Shown here one piece after another: positions 1 through 15,275 of a stretch of DNA of 64,000 nt. Positions within the stretch are counted from its first letter, which is position 1, and each line of letters begins with the position of its first letter. This DNA is from Amoebidium appalachense (lineage: Eukaryota; Ichthyosporea): assembly GCA_963693365.1 (NCBI GenBank), contig CAVNZM010000004.1:12648001-12712000 (forward strand), in the 5' to 3' direction. The position numbers and the translations under genes are program-made. The notes under the pieces were generated by a model, which saw nothing but the letters and a program-made list of their open reading frames with translations, did not search any database and was not told the origin of the DNA.

Positions 1-75
1 AACTGTATCTGTATCTGTGTGTTGTTCCCCGTTCCGTGCATGCTCGATAATAGCAAGTAAAATAATGGGTTAGTC

Positions 76-1056
76 TCATATGACCACTGATTCGATGTAT
101 CCTCGGGTGGGTGCGGCGTCCCTTGCAGGGCAGCCATGTGTGTGTTGCGTTTGTGTTGTGGATTGTGCGTACGGGTCGAGCTTGCGTTCGTGGCCGACAA
201 AGAAATTTGTCGTGAGAGTCGCGATTGTTCGGCTTGACGCGAGTGTCACTTGGTATGCCTTGAGGGATGCACATGCAAATGCTTTGTCGTCGAAGAAAGA
301 CTCGCATCTCGCCAGTGTTTTTGAGATTGTTGTCGAGCCGGATTTGACGGCCGTGACCGTTCCACAGTCGTGCAGTGGAAACGCAACATATGTGCCTTCA
401 AAAGCACCCTTGACGGTCCAACAAGGGCTCTGTTTGTCTCCAGAGAAGTGGATCAGTCCTGAAGATATTGCCCCGTGAACTGTCCCGTCGTATGTCATCC
501 ACGGAGACGATCCGTGTGTGAATACGCGGCCGCCGTGTACATCCAGAAATGCAATTCTATGGATGTTTGGGTCCCTCGATGTGGCCGTTTTCTGTTGGGG
601 TTCGTTATTTTCCTGGTAGAGTCTTTTGTAATTGGCGAGTTCGTGGTGAAGCCTAATGTTATCCTTTTCCGTCTCTTGTAATGAATTTATAAGCCTGTTC
701 TGATTATTTAAGAGCTTGATCGCATTGCTTATTTGCGACATGATATTTTCCAATCCCTTCTCGGGTGGATCGTCTTTGGTTTTTTCTGTTGTGCCTGGTT
801 GCAAATGAGCAGCCATCGTCGTGAAATGGTTCAAAATTCTGAGTGTCTGTGTGGAGGTTCTGTTAAACATGTTTATTATATTTTTAATGTCGTCTATTTT
901 GTTTGGGTCGTCGACATCAGTGCCACCCCCAACTGTTCCCGATCCAGCGGTGTCGCTTTCTTTTGGCATTTTCGATAACAATCTGACGATGTCATCGTGT
1001 GTGGCGCTCAGTGAATTCCGAATTCCGCTTAGAATTTCTTCGTTGTCGGTTGACAT
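76..1056 (-). CDS. Unknown intronless coiled-coil protein, 326 aa
   Basis: Uninterrupted ATG-to-TGA reading frame. I do not recognise the family. The first half (about residues 50-150) is helical and polar with regularly spaced Leu/Ile/Met (for example IKLLNNQNRLINSLQETE), consistent with a coiled coil. It follows a flexible Gly/Ser/Asp stretch (SGTVGGGTDVDD). The second half (about 165-290) is mixed beta-like sequence with Gly, Thr and several Cys and could be a small globular domain. No signal peptide or membrane segment is visible. It diverges from the gene at 2853 and shares with it the 134-bp repeat array as a common upstream region. Lack of introns and compact spacing are unlike most genes in this window, which suggests a viral or mobile origin, but that is inference. 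The start is the first ATG of the frame, just beside the repeats. Confidence 0.55.
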   Translation of the reverse strand: MSTDNEEILSGIRNSLSATHDDIVRLLSKMPKESDTAGSGTVGGGTDVDDPNKIDDIKNIINMFNRTSTQTLRILNHFTTMAAHLQPGTTEKTKDDPPEKGLENIMSQISNAIKLLNNQNRLINSLQETEKDNIRLHHELANYKRLYQENNEPQQKTATSRDPNIHRIAFLDVHGGRVFTHGSSPWMTYDGTVHGAISSGLIHFSGDKQSPCWTVKGAFEGTYVAFPLHDCGTVTAVKSGSTTISKTLARCESFFDDKAFACASLKAYQVTLASSRTIATLTTNFFVGHERKLDPYAQSTTQTQHTHGCPARDAAPTRGYIESVVI

Positions 1057-1140
1057 TTCTGCTTATCATTGCTGTGAAAATATCGACACCGCCCGAGCGA
1101 CAAATTATTGGTCTCGTAACAGACACGCCAATCGGCTAGT

Positions 1141-2613
1141 CTGGTGGGACGGAAACACGGGTTCTGTGTGGCGACCAATCGGAACGCGCGGTTGGGGCGT
1201 GGTCGTAGTGACGGGGCTGCGGTCAAGAGTAGGAGCATCATCGAAGACCCTGTCGTGTCGGACGCGCAATCTGATTGGTGGGACGGAAACACGGGTTCTG
1301 TGTGGCGACCAATCGGAACGCGCGGTTGGGGCGTGGTCGTAGTGACGGGGCTGCGGTCAAGAGTAGGAGCATCATCGAAGACCCTGTCGTGTCGGACGCG
1401 CAATCTGATTGGTGGGACGGAAACACGGGTTCTGTGTGGCGACCAATCGGAACGCGCGGTTGGGGCGTGGTCGTAGTGACGGGGCTGCGGTCAAGAGTAG
1501 GAGCATCATCGAAGACCCTGTCGTGTCGGACGCGCAATCTGATTGGTGGGACGGAAACACGGGTTCTGTGTGGCGACCAATCGGAACGCGCGGTTGGGGC
1601 GTGGTCGTGGTGACGGGACTGCGGTCAAGAGTAGGAGCATCATCGAAGACCCTGTCGTGTCGGACGCGCAATCTGATTGGTGGGACGGAAACACGGGTTC
1701 TTGTGTGGCGACCAATCGGAACGCGCGGTTGGGGCGTGGTCGTGGTGACGGGACTGCGGTCAAGAGTAGGAGCATCATCGAAGACCCTGTCGTGTCGGAC
1801 GCGCAATCTGATTGGTGGGACGGAAACACGGGTTCTTGTGTGGCGACCAATCGGAACGCGCGGTTGGGGCGTGGTCGTGGTGACGGGACTGCGGTCAAGA
1901 GTAGGAGCATCATCGAAGACCCTGTCGTGTCGGACGCGCAATCTGATTGGTGGGACGGAAACACGGGTTCTGTGTGGCGACCAATCGGAACGCGCGGTTG
2001 GGGCGTGGTCGTAGTGACGGGACTGCGGTCAAGAGTAGGAGCATCATCGAAGACCCTGTCGTGTCGGACGCGCAATCTGATTGGTGGGACGGAAACACGG
2101 GTTCTGTGTGGCGACCAATCGGAACGCGCGGTTGGGGCGTGGTCGTGGTGACGGGACTGCGGTCAAGAGTAGGAGCATCATCGAAGACCCTGTCGTGTCG
2201 GACGCGCAATCTGATTGGTGGGACGGAAACACGGGTTCTGTGTGGCGACCAATCGGAACGCACGGTTGGGGCGTGGTCGTAGTGACGGGACTGCGGTCAA
2301 GAGTAGGAGCATCATCGAAGACCCTGTCGTGTCGGACGCGCAATCTGATTGGTGGGACGGAAACACGGGTTCTGTGTGGCGACCAATCGGACAAGCGGTT
2401 GGGGCGTGGTCGTAGTGACGGGACTGCGGTCAAGAGTAGGAGCATCATCGAAGACCCTGTCGTGTCGGACGCGCAATCTGATTGGTGGGACGGAAACACG
2501 GGTTCTGTGTGGCGACCAATCGGAACGCGCGGTTGGGGCGTGGTCGTAGTGACGGGACTGCGGTCAAGAGTAGGAGCATCATCGAAGACCCTGTCGTGTC
2601 GGACGCGCAATCT
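1141..2613. repeat. Eleven tandem 134-bp repeats between divergent genes
   Basis: A unit beginning near GGTGGGACGGAAACACGG recurs at about 1141, 1275, 1409, 1543, 1678, 1813, 1947, 2081, 2215, 2349 and 2481. Copies are nearly identical. Differences include single A/G changes, an extra T in the copies from 1678 and 1813, and a small change near 2390 (GGAACGCGCGG becomes GGACAAGCGG). Each unit carries CCAAT (in GCGACCAATCGG) and, at the junction, ATTGG, its reverse complement, so the array presents about 20 CCAAT boxes facing both ways. It fills the whole space between the divergent genes, so a shared bidirectional promoter/enhancer or a replication-origin-like array is the natural reading. Frames running through the array are repeat artefacts. 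Confidence 0.9.
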
Positions 2614-2758
2614 GATGTGTGATATTTCTGTTGTTGTTTTTTTTTTGTTATTTTATCCTCCTTCTGTGATTGGTGTACAACAATCTTAAACCGGGCGGTC
2701 CAATTAATGGATGTCTCTTGATACTTTGTTTTTGTCGCTACGTTGTGTGTCTCCTGGC

Positions 2759-2764
2759 TATAAG
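2759..2764 (+). promoter_or_regulatory. TATA box of the 2853 gene
   Basis: TATAAG lies about 94 bp upstream of the chosen ATG and just downstream of the repeat array, with an initiator-like TCAGTA about 25 bp further on. The position fits a TATA promoter with a short leader. Confidence 0.5.
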
Positions 2765-2852
2765 AAGTGTTGCGTGTGTGTCAGTATGCTCATCCTACAG
2801 TCGCAGCTTTCTCTTCACATCTACTCTAGCTCTCAACGAGGCTGTTTTCAAC

Positions 2853-4031
2853 ATGTCTAACCTTAGCTCTCGAGACTACGACTTGGGGGTTGATGGTGCT
2901 GCAATCGAGGCGGCCCTTGCCATTCCTAGGAATGTCAAAAACCTTGTGCGCGTTGCTGGGTTCGGATGTGTTGTCCGTGATCTGATGGCTACTTTTGCCG
3001 ACTATACCCACGACGAGGGGCTCAAGGAAATCCTTTCTGCTATCAAGTGTATGTTACCTGAAGGGATACCGCAATACCCGAGGGGTTTCACTTCAGAAGA
3101 CGAAGAGAGTCTGAGGACCGCCATCGTTTCTTACTGCAAGAGTAGCAACCGCAACGCCAAGATTGCTCGGAATGTCGAATCACGTGCCGGTGATCTCGCC
3201 CAGTCTATGGGTGCCGCCCCCATGGCCCCGCCTCAAGATGTCGCCCCCATCGCCCCGCCTCAAGATGTCGACACCGAGATGGCCGAGCAAGACCCAGATG
3301 ATACTAAGGCGGGTGATCACAATTCGGCAAGGAGCTCCAGTAGTAGGTCTGATACCGAATCGTCGTCTTCGTCTTCATCTGATGACGATGACAACGATGA
3401 CAACGATGACAACGATGACAACAAGGGGGCTATCTGTCTCAAAGAGTTCTACAGTCTTATGCAGAAGAATCGTGAGAGCCAGGACAACGTGGTTATCGAT
3501 GTGCCAGCCTCGCGGTTTGCTATGTTCGATGAACTGGGCAATCCGATCTTTGTCGAGTCACGCCATCCAATCGCCGCCCCCCAAACCGCTCCGATCGATG
3601 TTTCCTCTGACGATGACACCACTCAAGATCGTCCGCCTGTCGCTCAGCCCGTCGTCTCTAATGGGATCAGTAAGACCACTGGCCGCAAGTTGGCGATTCC
3701 ATCGGTGGGCAAGACCCCCCCCGGGACTGCCGAGGCACTTCGGAAGATCGCGAATGCCGGTGTTCAAAAGCACTCCAAGCCCAAGAAGTCTAAGCCCAAG
3801 AAGTCTGAGAAGTCTAAGTCGGCTCCCTCGCCCCAATCGCCCGCACCCAACAACATTGCCGACTGTAATAACCCAGAGAGTAGAAAACGTGCATTTTCTG
3901 AATATATGGATACTTGCAAGAATATTTGTAAACTGGTAAAGAAGAATATATTGACAGAGGAGCAGGCTAAACAGGCTAAAATTGCGGCCTGGCAGAAGAG
4001 AATCGAAGACGAGTCAAAGCCTGATGAATAG
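2853..4031 (+). CDS. Unknown acidic/Lys-rich nuclear-type protein, 392 aa
   Basis: Intronless. I take the ATG at 2853 because a TATA box and short leader precede it; the frame is open further upstream but without a better ATG. The N-terminal ~120 residues look folded. Then come a short duplicated APPQDV motif, a Ser/Asp tract near residues 155-190 (SSSSSSSDDDDNDDNDDN), a second low-complexity region, a Lys-rich nuclear-localisation-like run near 308 (KPKKSKPKKSEKSK) and a helical charged C-terminus. AATAAA follows at 4249. The build resembles chromatin or transcription regulators and also DNA-virus regulatory proteins, but no family is recognised. Its divergent partner at 76-1056, the shared repeat array and the palindrome downstream suggest that both genes belong to one inserted element. 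Confidence 0.6.
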   Translation: MSNLSSRDYDLGVDGAAIEAALAIPRNVKNLVRVAGFGCVVRDLMATFADYTHDEGLKEILSAIKCMLPEGIPQYPRGFTSEDEESLRTAIVSYCKSSNRNAKIARNVESRAGDLAQSMGAAPMAPPQDVAPIAPPQDVDTEMAEQDPDDTKAGDHNSARSSSSRSDTESSSSSSSDDDDNDDNDDNDDNKGAICLKEFYSLMQKNRESQDNVVIDVPASRFAMFDELGNPIFVESRHPIAAPQTAPIDVSSDDDTTQDRPPVAQPVVSNGISKTTGRKLAIPSVGKTPPGTAEALRKIANAGVQKHSKPKKSKPKKSEKSKSAPSPQSPAPNNIADCNNPESRKRAFSEYMDTCKNICKLVKKNILTEEQAKQAKIAAWQKRIEDESKPDE

Positions 4032-4248
4032 GTTTTGTGTTGCTTTACGATGTGTTACACGGATGTAAATCATGTCATTAGTGTCGATGTATGCGTGTTC
4101 TTAGTCTTAACAGTAGATTCGGCTTCTATTAGTATGCATATGTGTTTCTGTGCTTGTTTCTTATGTCGACTTGGCTTGTCAATATATATATATATATGTA
4201 AAAAGTTTCATTGTGTTGTTACTCGATATGTTTGGTGAATATTATTTA

Positions 4249-4254
4249 AATAAA
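4249..4254 (+). terminator. Polyadenylation signal of the 2853 gene
   Basis: AATAAA about 220 bp after the stop codon, immediately followed by a poly-C run. Confidence 0.55.
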
Positions 4255-4615
4255 CCCCCCCCCCCCCCCCGGCCCCCGGCCCCCCTGCCTCGCGTGTCAC
4301 GTGCCCCCTGCCTCGCGTGCCCCCTGCCTCACGTGCCTCACGTGCCCCCCCTGCCTCACGTGCCTCACGTGCCTCACGTGCCCCCCCCTGCCTCACCTGC
4401 CTCACGTGCCTCACGTGCCTCACGTGCCTCACCTGCCTCACGTGCCCCCCCTGCCTCACCTGCCTCACCTGCCCCCCCTGCCTCACCTGCCCCCCCTGCC
4501 CCCCCCCCCTGCCTCACCTGCCCCCCCTGCCTCACCTGCCCCCCCCTGCCCCCCCCCCCCCCTGCCTCACCTGCCCCCCCCCTGCCTCACCTGCCCCCCC
4601 TGCCCCTGCCCGGGT
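4255..4615. repeat. C-rich minisatellite with CACGTG cores
   Basis: Repeats of CCTCACGTGCC and CCTGCCTCACCTGCC separated by C runs. About ten copies of the E-box core CACGTG lie between 4295 and 4446, decaying to CACCTG further along. No real coding is expected here. Confidence 0.85.
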
Positions 4616-4619
4616 CAAA

Positions 4620-4862
4620 ACTTAGCTCGTGTAGACTTAGCTTTTTTCTCTCTCTCTCTTTTCTCTCTCTCTCTCTCTCGTGTAGACTTAGCTTTTTTCT
4701 CTCTCTCTCTCTTTTCTCTCTCTCTCTCTCGTGTAGACTTAGCTTTTTTCTCTCTCTCTCTCTCGTGTAGACTTAGCTTTTTTCTCTCTCTCTCTCTCGT
4801 GTGGACTTAGCTTTTTTTCTCTCTCTCTCTCTCTCGTGTGGACTTAGCTTTTTCTCTCCCTC
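4620..4862. repeat. Six imperfect units of GTGTAGACTTAGC plus (T)n(CT)n
   Basis: The core GTGTAGACTTAGCTTTTTT followed by a variable (CT)n tail recurs with unit lengths from about 32 to 51 bp. The last two copies read GTGGACTTAGC. A short CCTCCTGTG minisatellite follows at about 4880-4932. Confidence 0.85.
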
Positions 4863-5194
4863 ACCCCACCCCGCGTGCCTCCCGTGCCTCCTGTGTCTCC
4901 TGTGCCTCCTGTGCCTCCTGTGCCTCCTGTGCATTCCCCGTTCCCCGTTCCCCGGCCTGATCCTTAGTGTGATACTATGTCATCGCGTTTAAGAAATCTG
5001 TCTGTTGTCATTGGCCACTTACCCACTTAAAAGTGGGTAATGCTCTGTCGTTTGTTTTGTCTCCTTGTTTTTTCTTTTTTTTTGATTTTAAGTGGAAAAA
5101 GTGGGAAGTGGGAAATAGATTGATCGCGATCGGATCGGGGGTGGTTTGGTGTGGTGTGATCTCAAAGTTACCAGGCCACGTGACTAGTCCAATA

Positions 5195-5520
5195 TTGGAT
5201 TGGGCGATGGACTTGGTAAAGTTCGAATCGAATCGCGAAGGGCCGCCAGGCCCGGGGCCCGGAGCCCGGAGCCCGGAGCACGGCGCCCGGACCGGCCCGG
5301 TGCACGGGGGTCCGGGGGGACGGGGTCTGGGGGGACGGGGTCTGGGGGGACGGGGGGAGGGAGTATCTAGATACTCCCTCCCCCCGTCCCCCCAGACCCC
5401 GTCCCCCCGGACCCCCGTGCACCAGGCCGGTCCGGGCGCCGTGCTCCGGGCTCCGGGCTCCGGGCCTGGCAGCCCTTCGCGATTCGATTCGAACTTTACC
5501 AAGTCCATCGCCCAATCCAA
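5195..5520. repeat. 326-bp near-perfect palindrome (long inverted repeat)
   Basis: The sequence from 5195 reads as the reverse complement of the sequence ending at 5520. The centre is at 5368/5369 inside GAGTATCTAGATACTC, with no spacer. The left arm is 174 bp and the right 152 bp. The 22-bp difference is one extra 15-bp unit of the GGGGACGGGGTCTGG type plus one extra 7-bp CCCGGAG unit on the left. Arms are very GC-rich internally and AT-richer at the outer ends (TTGGATTGGGCG). Such a structure could be a viral or plasmid terminal hairpin fused head-to-head, the end of a foldback transposon, or an inverted duplication. Confidence 0.9.
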
Positions 5521-5525
5521 TTTTT

Positions 5526-5727
5526 TCTTTTGACTGGATTTATTCGACGGAAAGATATGCAAGTATGCACGGCATACTGAGAAGACAATAAAAACTTCAC
5601 GAGTTATCCAGTAACAAGTGCATACTGAGATACCTGAACACTGTCTTTTGACTGGATTTATTCGACGGAAAGATATGCAAGTATGCACGGCATACTGAGA
5701 AGACAATAAAAACTTCACGAGTTATCC
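5526..5727 (+). repeat. 84-bp direct repeat, two copies 118 bp apart
   Basis: Positions 5526-5609 and 5644-5727 are identical (starting TCTTTTGACTGG and ending GTTATCC). Each copy contains AATAAA. The 34-bp spacer repeats the piece GCATACTGAGA. The array abuts the palindrome. Confidence 0.9.
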
Positions 5728-7090
5728 GCAGTATCACTATCAGTGTATTGTTTCTTTTTGTTTGTGGTTTTTGACAAATAAACTATCCGGAAGTTTTGTA
5801 GCTGTAAGAAATTTATCAATTTCTATGTGGCCTCCCCGATCAAAAGGTAAATGAACCTTTTTTGTTTATCCTAGATGTACTGGCGCTGAGGGTAATGGGG
5901 TATTAATTATCATCACGTTGCCTTCATATCCCCTGGATCACTAATCAATAAATCCCACCATGCCGGAAGTCCCCGCGCACCTGATTGGACAAAACACGAT
6001 CCGATGACGTAAACTCAGGGGAGAACGATTCGATCCCCAAGCGACATAAAGGGGCCGTCAGGCCCCCTCTAGCGGGGGGTTGGGGGGGCGGCAGCCCCCT
6101 CATTTAGGCCCCTGACACACATAGGGTTATGGTTATTGGGTTTATGTTTTTTATTTTTGTAAATTATTATCAATTATTGTATTTTTTTAGCCGGTTATCA
6201 TCCGATCTCCCTATACCTAGGGCTTCCTTCGTATAGACCTACCTCAATAAATCCCAGTCAAGAGAAAATTATCACACGATGATGTCATGCAAAAACCCCT
6301 TGGCTGTGTCTGAGAAGATCCCACTGCCGCGGCCGGCGCGGGCCCCGGTGACTACAGTGTTGTACGACTACGACTCGACTAGTCTAAGGTGATAGTAATG
6401 GCCAATGTACAATTGGCCATGACGGGCGAAGCCCTTCAGCGCGCACGCGTGTAAGGCTTATTAGTCACGATGATCATTAGTAACGTTCACTGAGCCTGGA
6501 TTTTGTAGCAGTGACCCGGATTCCGAACTACAACTAGAGTTTAACATGCTGTGACTAAAAGTAGTCGACCTACTAATCGGAACCGTGACAACCCCGGTTC
6601 ACCGGACGATAGGTCACCTTCCAAATATGGCATAACTTCCGCCCAAATTCCAAGAGAATGCGTGTAATTATTACCCGGTTGTATAGTTTTTCTAAGTCAC
6701 AACCAATGCGTAAAGCATTGCTAAAGTGCTTAAAAAATGAACCTAAAGCAATATCAACATGTACATAATAGTTCATACGATAAATTTGTAGGCTTTTATT
6801 TGATTATATGGGGATATTAGTGCAACGTTGAAGACGACGAAACCGCGAAGGGCGCAATGTCGTTACCCACCTTTCAAAAAATGTTATTGGGCTAGAGAAA
6901 AAGCGCGTAGATAGTCCAATCAGCGTCTTGTGGAGCCGCACGCCAAATAACCGTTTGCATGCGGTACTGTAGGTGCGACCGTAACAGTGAGGGGCAAAAA
7001 AAAAACACGTCTAGGTCATATTATCGATATCGTTGTTAACGATCAGCAGATGCTACTGGCACGCAACTAGGCTATTTCGAGCTCACACTG
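5728..7090. other. Gene-free stretch
   Basis: No supported gene. Two short segments share CAATAAATCCCA (near 5946 and 6246), and a C/G-rich block lies at about 6058-6110. Base composition is ordinary and AT-leaning, unlike the C-rich repeats on either side. Confidence 0.5.
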
Positions 7091-7664
7091 GTGGTGTCAA
7101 TAATGGACGTGGAGCGAGACCGTGAGCTTATGTCAGCGTTGGAGGAACTTATGAGCACAGTATACGTAGGCACCCATGTGGTAGAAGATGTGCCCGTGAA
7201 CCAACCCACCGAAAACGACTTTCAAGAGAGTGAATGTGGGGACCATATGCCCACACGTGTACCACACATAGACAAACGACAGCACCATTCTGCCTATGTA
7301 CTTCGTGATGTGTCTAATTTGCTAAAAAAGATCGAGAAGGGCCTACCCACGAAGAAAGACATGTGCGGCAGCGCATATACGAGCTGTATATGGAAAAGCG
7401 CAAACCCGACAGCGAGCTCAACAGCGAGCAGATAAAACGGCGCCGCGAAGCATAGGAGTCCTATGCCAAACGTACAACGAATTTTCGACTATGCACCAAG
7501 TGCTACGAGTTGTTGCGGGGCAGGACGAAGTATTGTCATGTTTGCGAACCAACACAATTCGAGCGGCGGAAGAGGGAAAATGATAAAGAGCTGAGTGCTG
7601 TGGGCTTGACAAGATGGTAGAAGTCAGCACGGGTAGTTTGCCGTTGCCGAAGGATTAGCGCGAG
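7091..7664 (+). pseudogene. Degenerate ORF with Cys motifs upstream of the SWIM gene
   Basis: Coding-like sequence runs across three frames. 7091-7360 encodes MDVERDRELMSALEELMS and on. After about 7360 the sense shifts frame (RQRIYELYMEKRKPDSEL), meets TAG at 7453, and continues with CTKCYELLRG and YCHVC, a possible zinc ribbon. From about 7614 the sense shifts again (MVEVSTGSLPLPKD), meets TAG at 7656 and runs straight into the next gene's first exon. Other genes here end at TAG, so reassigned TAG is unlikely. It is either a decayed 5' part of the following gene or a mis-spliced upstream region; decay is more likely. Confidence 0.4.
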
Positions 7665-13243
<5,579 letters not shown>

Positions 13244-14078
13244 TTGAATGTGGTCTGCTCAAGGGGGTACTCCCCTAGATGTGCTGGCTTCCTTTCGTAG
13301 CTATGTAGACTTTCTCCTAGTAGATACTCTTACTTGGAGGGTTCTTAGTGGATAATGTTTTCTGCTATATTCGGCCCAGTATGATTTAGTAGTAACGTCT
13401 TTGTCCTTTCTGTGTGGGCTTCCACTCAAGTGATACGGTGGTGCATATATATCCTGTAATGTTGTAAATGCATATCACAGAAGCGCCTGGGGCGCCCCTT
13501 GTCTAGTGTGGGGCCGTGCTGGAAACACAAGCCATGCACGCGACGTGGGGGGCAGCGCTCCCTGTCGTTTTTACTACCAAAATAAAGGCGTGTAAGCCAA
13601 TCATAGGCGTTTTGAATCACATTGCATGTCATGACCTGGTGCCCCGCAGCAAAAAAAAAAATGTGCCCCCCCCCCCCCCCCCCCCCCCCCGGTGCCTCTT
13701 CCCTCTCCTTTCCAGTGGCACCCTCCTATTCTCTCAAACCCTTTCGGAGCCCCTTTCCCAGCGCTCTTTCCAGAATTTAACGGAACCGTAAGCTGTGCAC
13801 CCAGACATGCACACATGCGCATATATATATGCAAGCACGCACGCACACATAAAGATGCACATGCAGGCACACACACACACACACACGGCACACACACACA
13901 CACACTCACGGGCATGCTAACAGACTGCCGCAGGGTAATATGCTAAAAGCCTAGTGACACATAAATCACATGATGTGCGCGCCGCACGTGGCACACTTTC
14001 CCGATCCCTTTTTCCTTTTCATCAGTATTCCCCGTATCCCCTCTCCTCCCCTCCCTACTCCCCCCCTCTTGCTCTATC

Positions 14079-14110
<32 letters not shown>

Positions 14111-14404
14111 TTAATGTCTCCGGCGCAAACTGTTCGCTGCATGCATGTATGCATTGCCATCAACTTGACCAGAATGCCTGTCGAAACGATGGCAGTTAAG
14201 CTTAAGAAGGAAAAAAGTTTGTGATGGTGGTGGTGGTCGTGGTTGTGGTGGTGGGGGGGGGGTGGTGGTGGGGGGGGGGGGGGGGGGGGGGGGGAAGGGG
14301 GGAATAAACAGGGAGGGGGGGACCTATGGAGGGGACCATAGGTCCCCCCCCCCCCCCCCCCCTACTTCTCCCCTCCCCTCGGGGCCCACACTGGCAGGTA
14401 GCAT
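13244..14404. other. Gene-free, C/G-tract rich
   Basis: No supported gene. Poly-C tracts lie at about 13666-13690 and 14079-14110, CA-rich repeats at 13805-13910, and a G tract followed by a C tract at about 14250-14362. Confidence 0.5.
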
Positions 14405-15275
14405 ATGCACATTATACATGGTGGAAAGAAGGGAATTGTGTTCGACCTACGAAGGTGTGTTTTTGCCGTGGGGCCCTGATACTCTAGGAGCACAATCCCC
14501 ATCCCCCCTCACTACTTTGTGGGCAATATCTCGTGCTATAAGCTGTTATGTGGGTATTTATGGAAAAGAACAATAACGTAAAGGTAGGATATACACACAC
14601 AGTGTGGATTCCGAAAACCTACAAAGGTGAGTTTTGGCCGTGGGACCCTGATACTCTAGGGGCACAATCCCCAGCCCCCCTCACTACTTTGTGGGTAATA
14701 TTTCGTGCTATAAGCTGTTATGTGGGTATTTATAGAAAAAAACAATAACGTAAAGGTAACATCATAGTATATGCACACATACATTGGATTCCGAAAATGG
14801 AATTGTGTTCGACCTACAAAGGTGTGTTTTTGCCGTGGGACCCTGATACTCTAGGGGCACAATACCCATTCCTTCTCACTACTTTGTGGGTAGTATCTCG
14901 TGCCATAAGCTGTTATGTGGATATTTACAGGAAAAAAAATAATAACGTAAGGATACTACTGTGATAACATGCACATACATAGTGGAAAGAAGGGAATTGT
15001 GTTCGACCTACAAAGGTGTGTTTTTGCCGTGGGACCCTGATACTCTAAGAGCACAATCATAATCCCCCCTCACTACTTTGTGGGCAATATCTCGTGCCAT
15101 AAGCTGTTATGTAGGTATTTATAGAAAAAAACAATAACGTAAAGGTATTACTGTGATATTAATATATATGCACATACGTACTGAGTGGCAAAAGGGGAAT
15201 TGTGTTCGACCTACAAAGGTGTGTTTTTGCCGTTTGACCCTGATACTTTAGGGACACAATCCCCACCCTCTCCGA
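14405..15275 (+). repeat. Five-copy satellite, unit about 175-205 bp
   Basis: Units begin near 14431, 14606, 14795, 14992 and 15196. Each contains TCGACCTACAAAGGTG or a close variant (copy 2 lacks the TTCG), then TTTTGCCGTGGGACCCTGAT, and in most copies CTCACTACTTTGTGGG and AACAATAACGTAA. Copies differ at scattered positions and the fifth loses similarity after about 15275. No coding frame is conserved. Confidence 0.85.

Noticed and set aside
1141-2613. CRISPR-like array
   Set aside because: The units are contiguous with no unique spacers, and the genome is eukaryotic.
1029-2689. Long frames on both strands through the 134-bp array
   Set aside because: They are produced by repetition of one non-coding unit (134 is not a multiple of 3, so frames rotate) and exist equally on both strands.
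4208-4810. Proline/alanine-rich proteins in the CACGTG minisatellite
   Set aside because: All frames of the repeat are open for long stretches; there is no promoter or conserved frame.
5008-5718. Gly/Pro/Arg-rich frames inside the palindrome
   Set aside because: They mirror each other on the two strands because of the palindrome, and composition alone keeps them open.
7453-7658. Reassigned TAG codon to rescue the 7091 ORF
   Set aside because: Several good genes in the window end with TAG (MetX-like, the 2853 gene, the PRAS40-like gene, the secreted protein), and the ORF also needs two frame changes.
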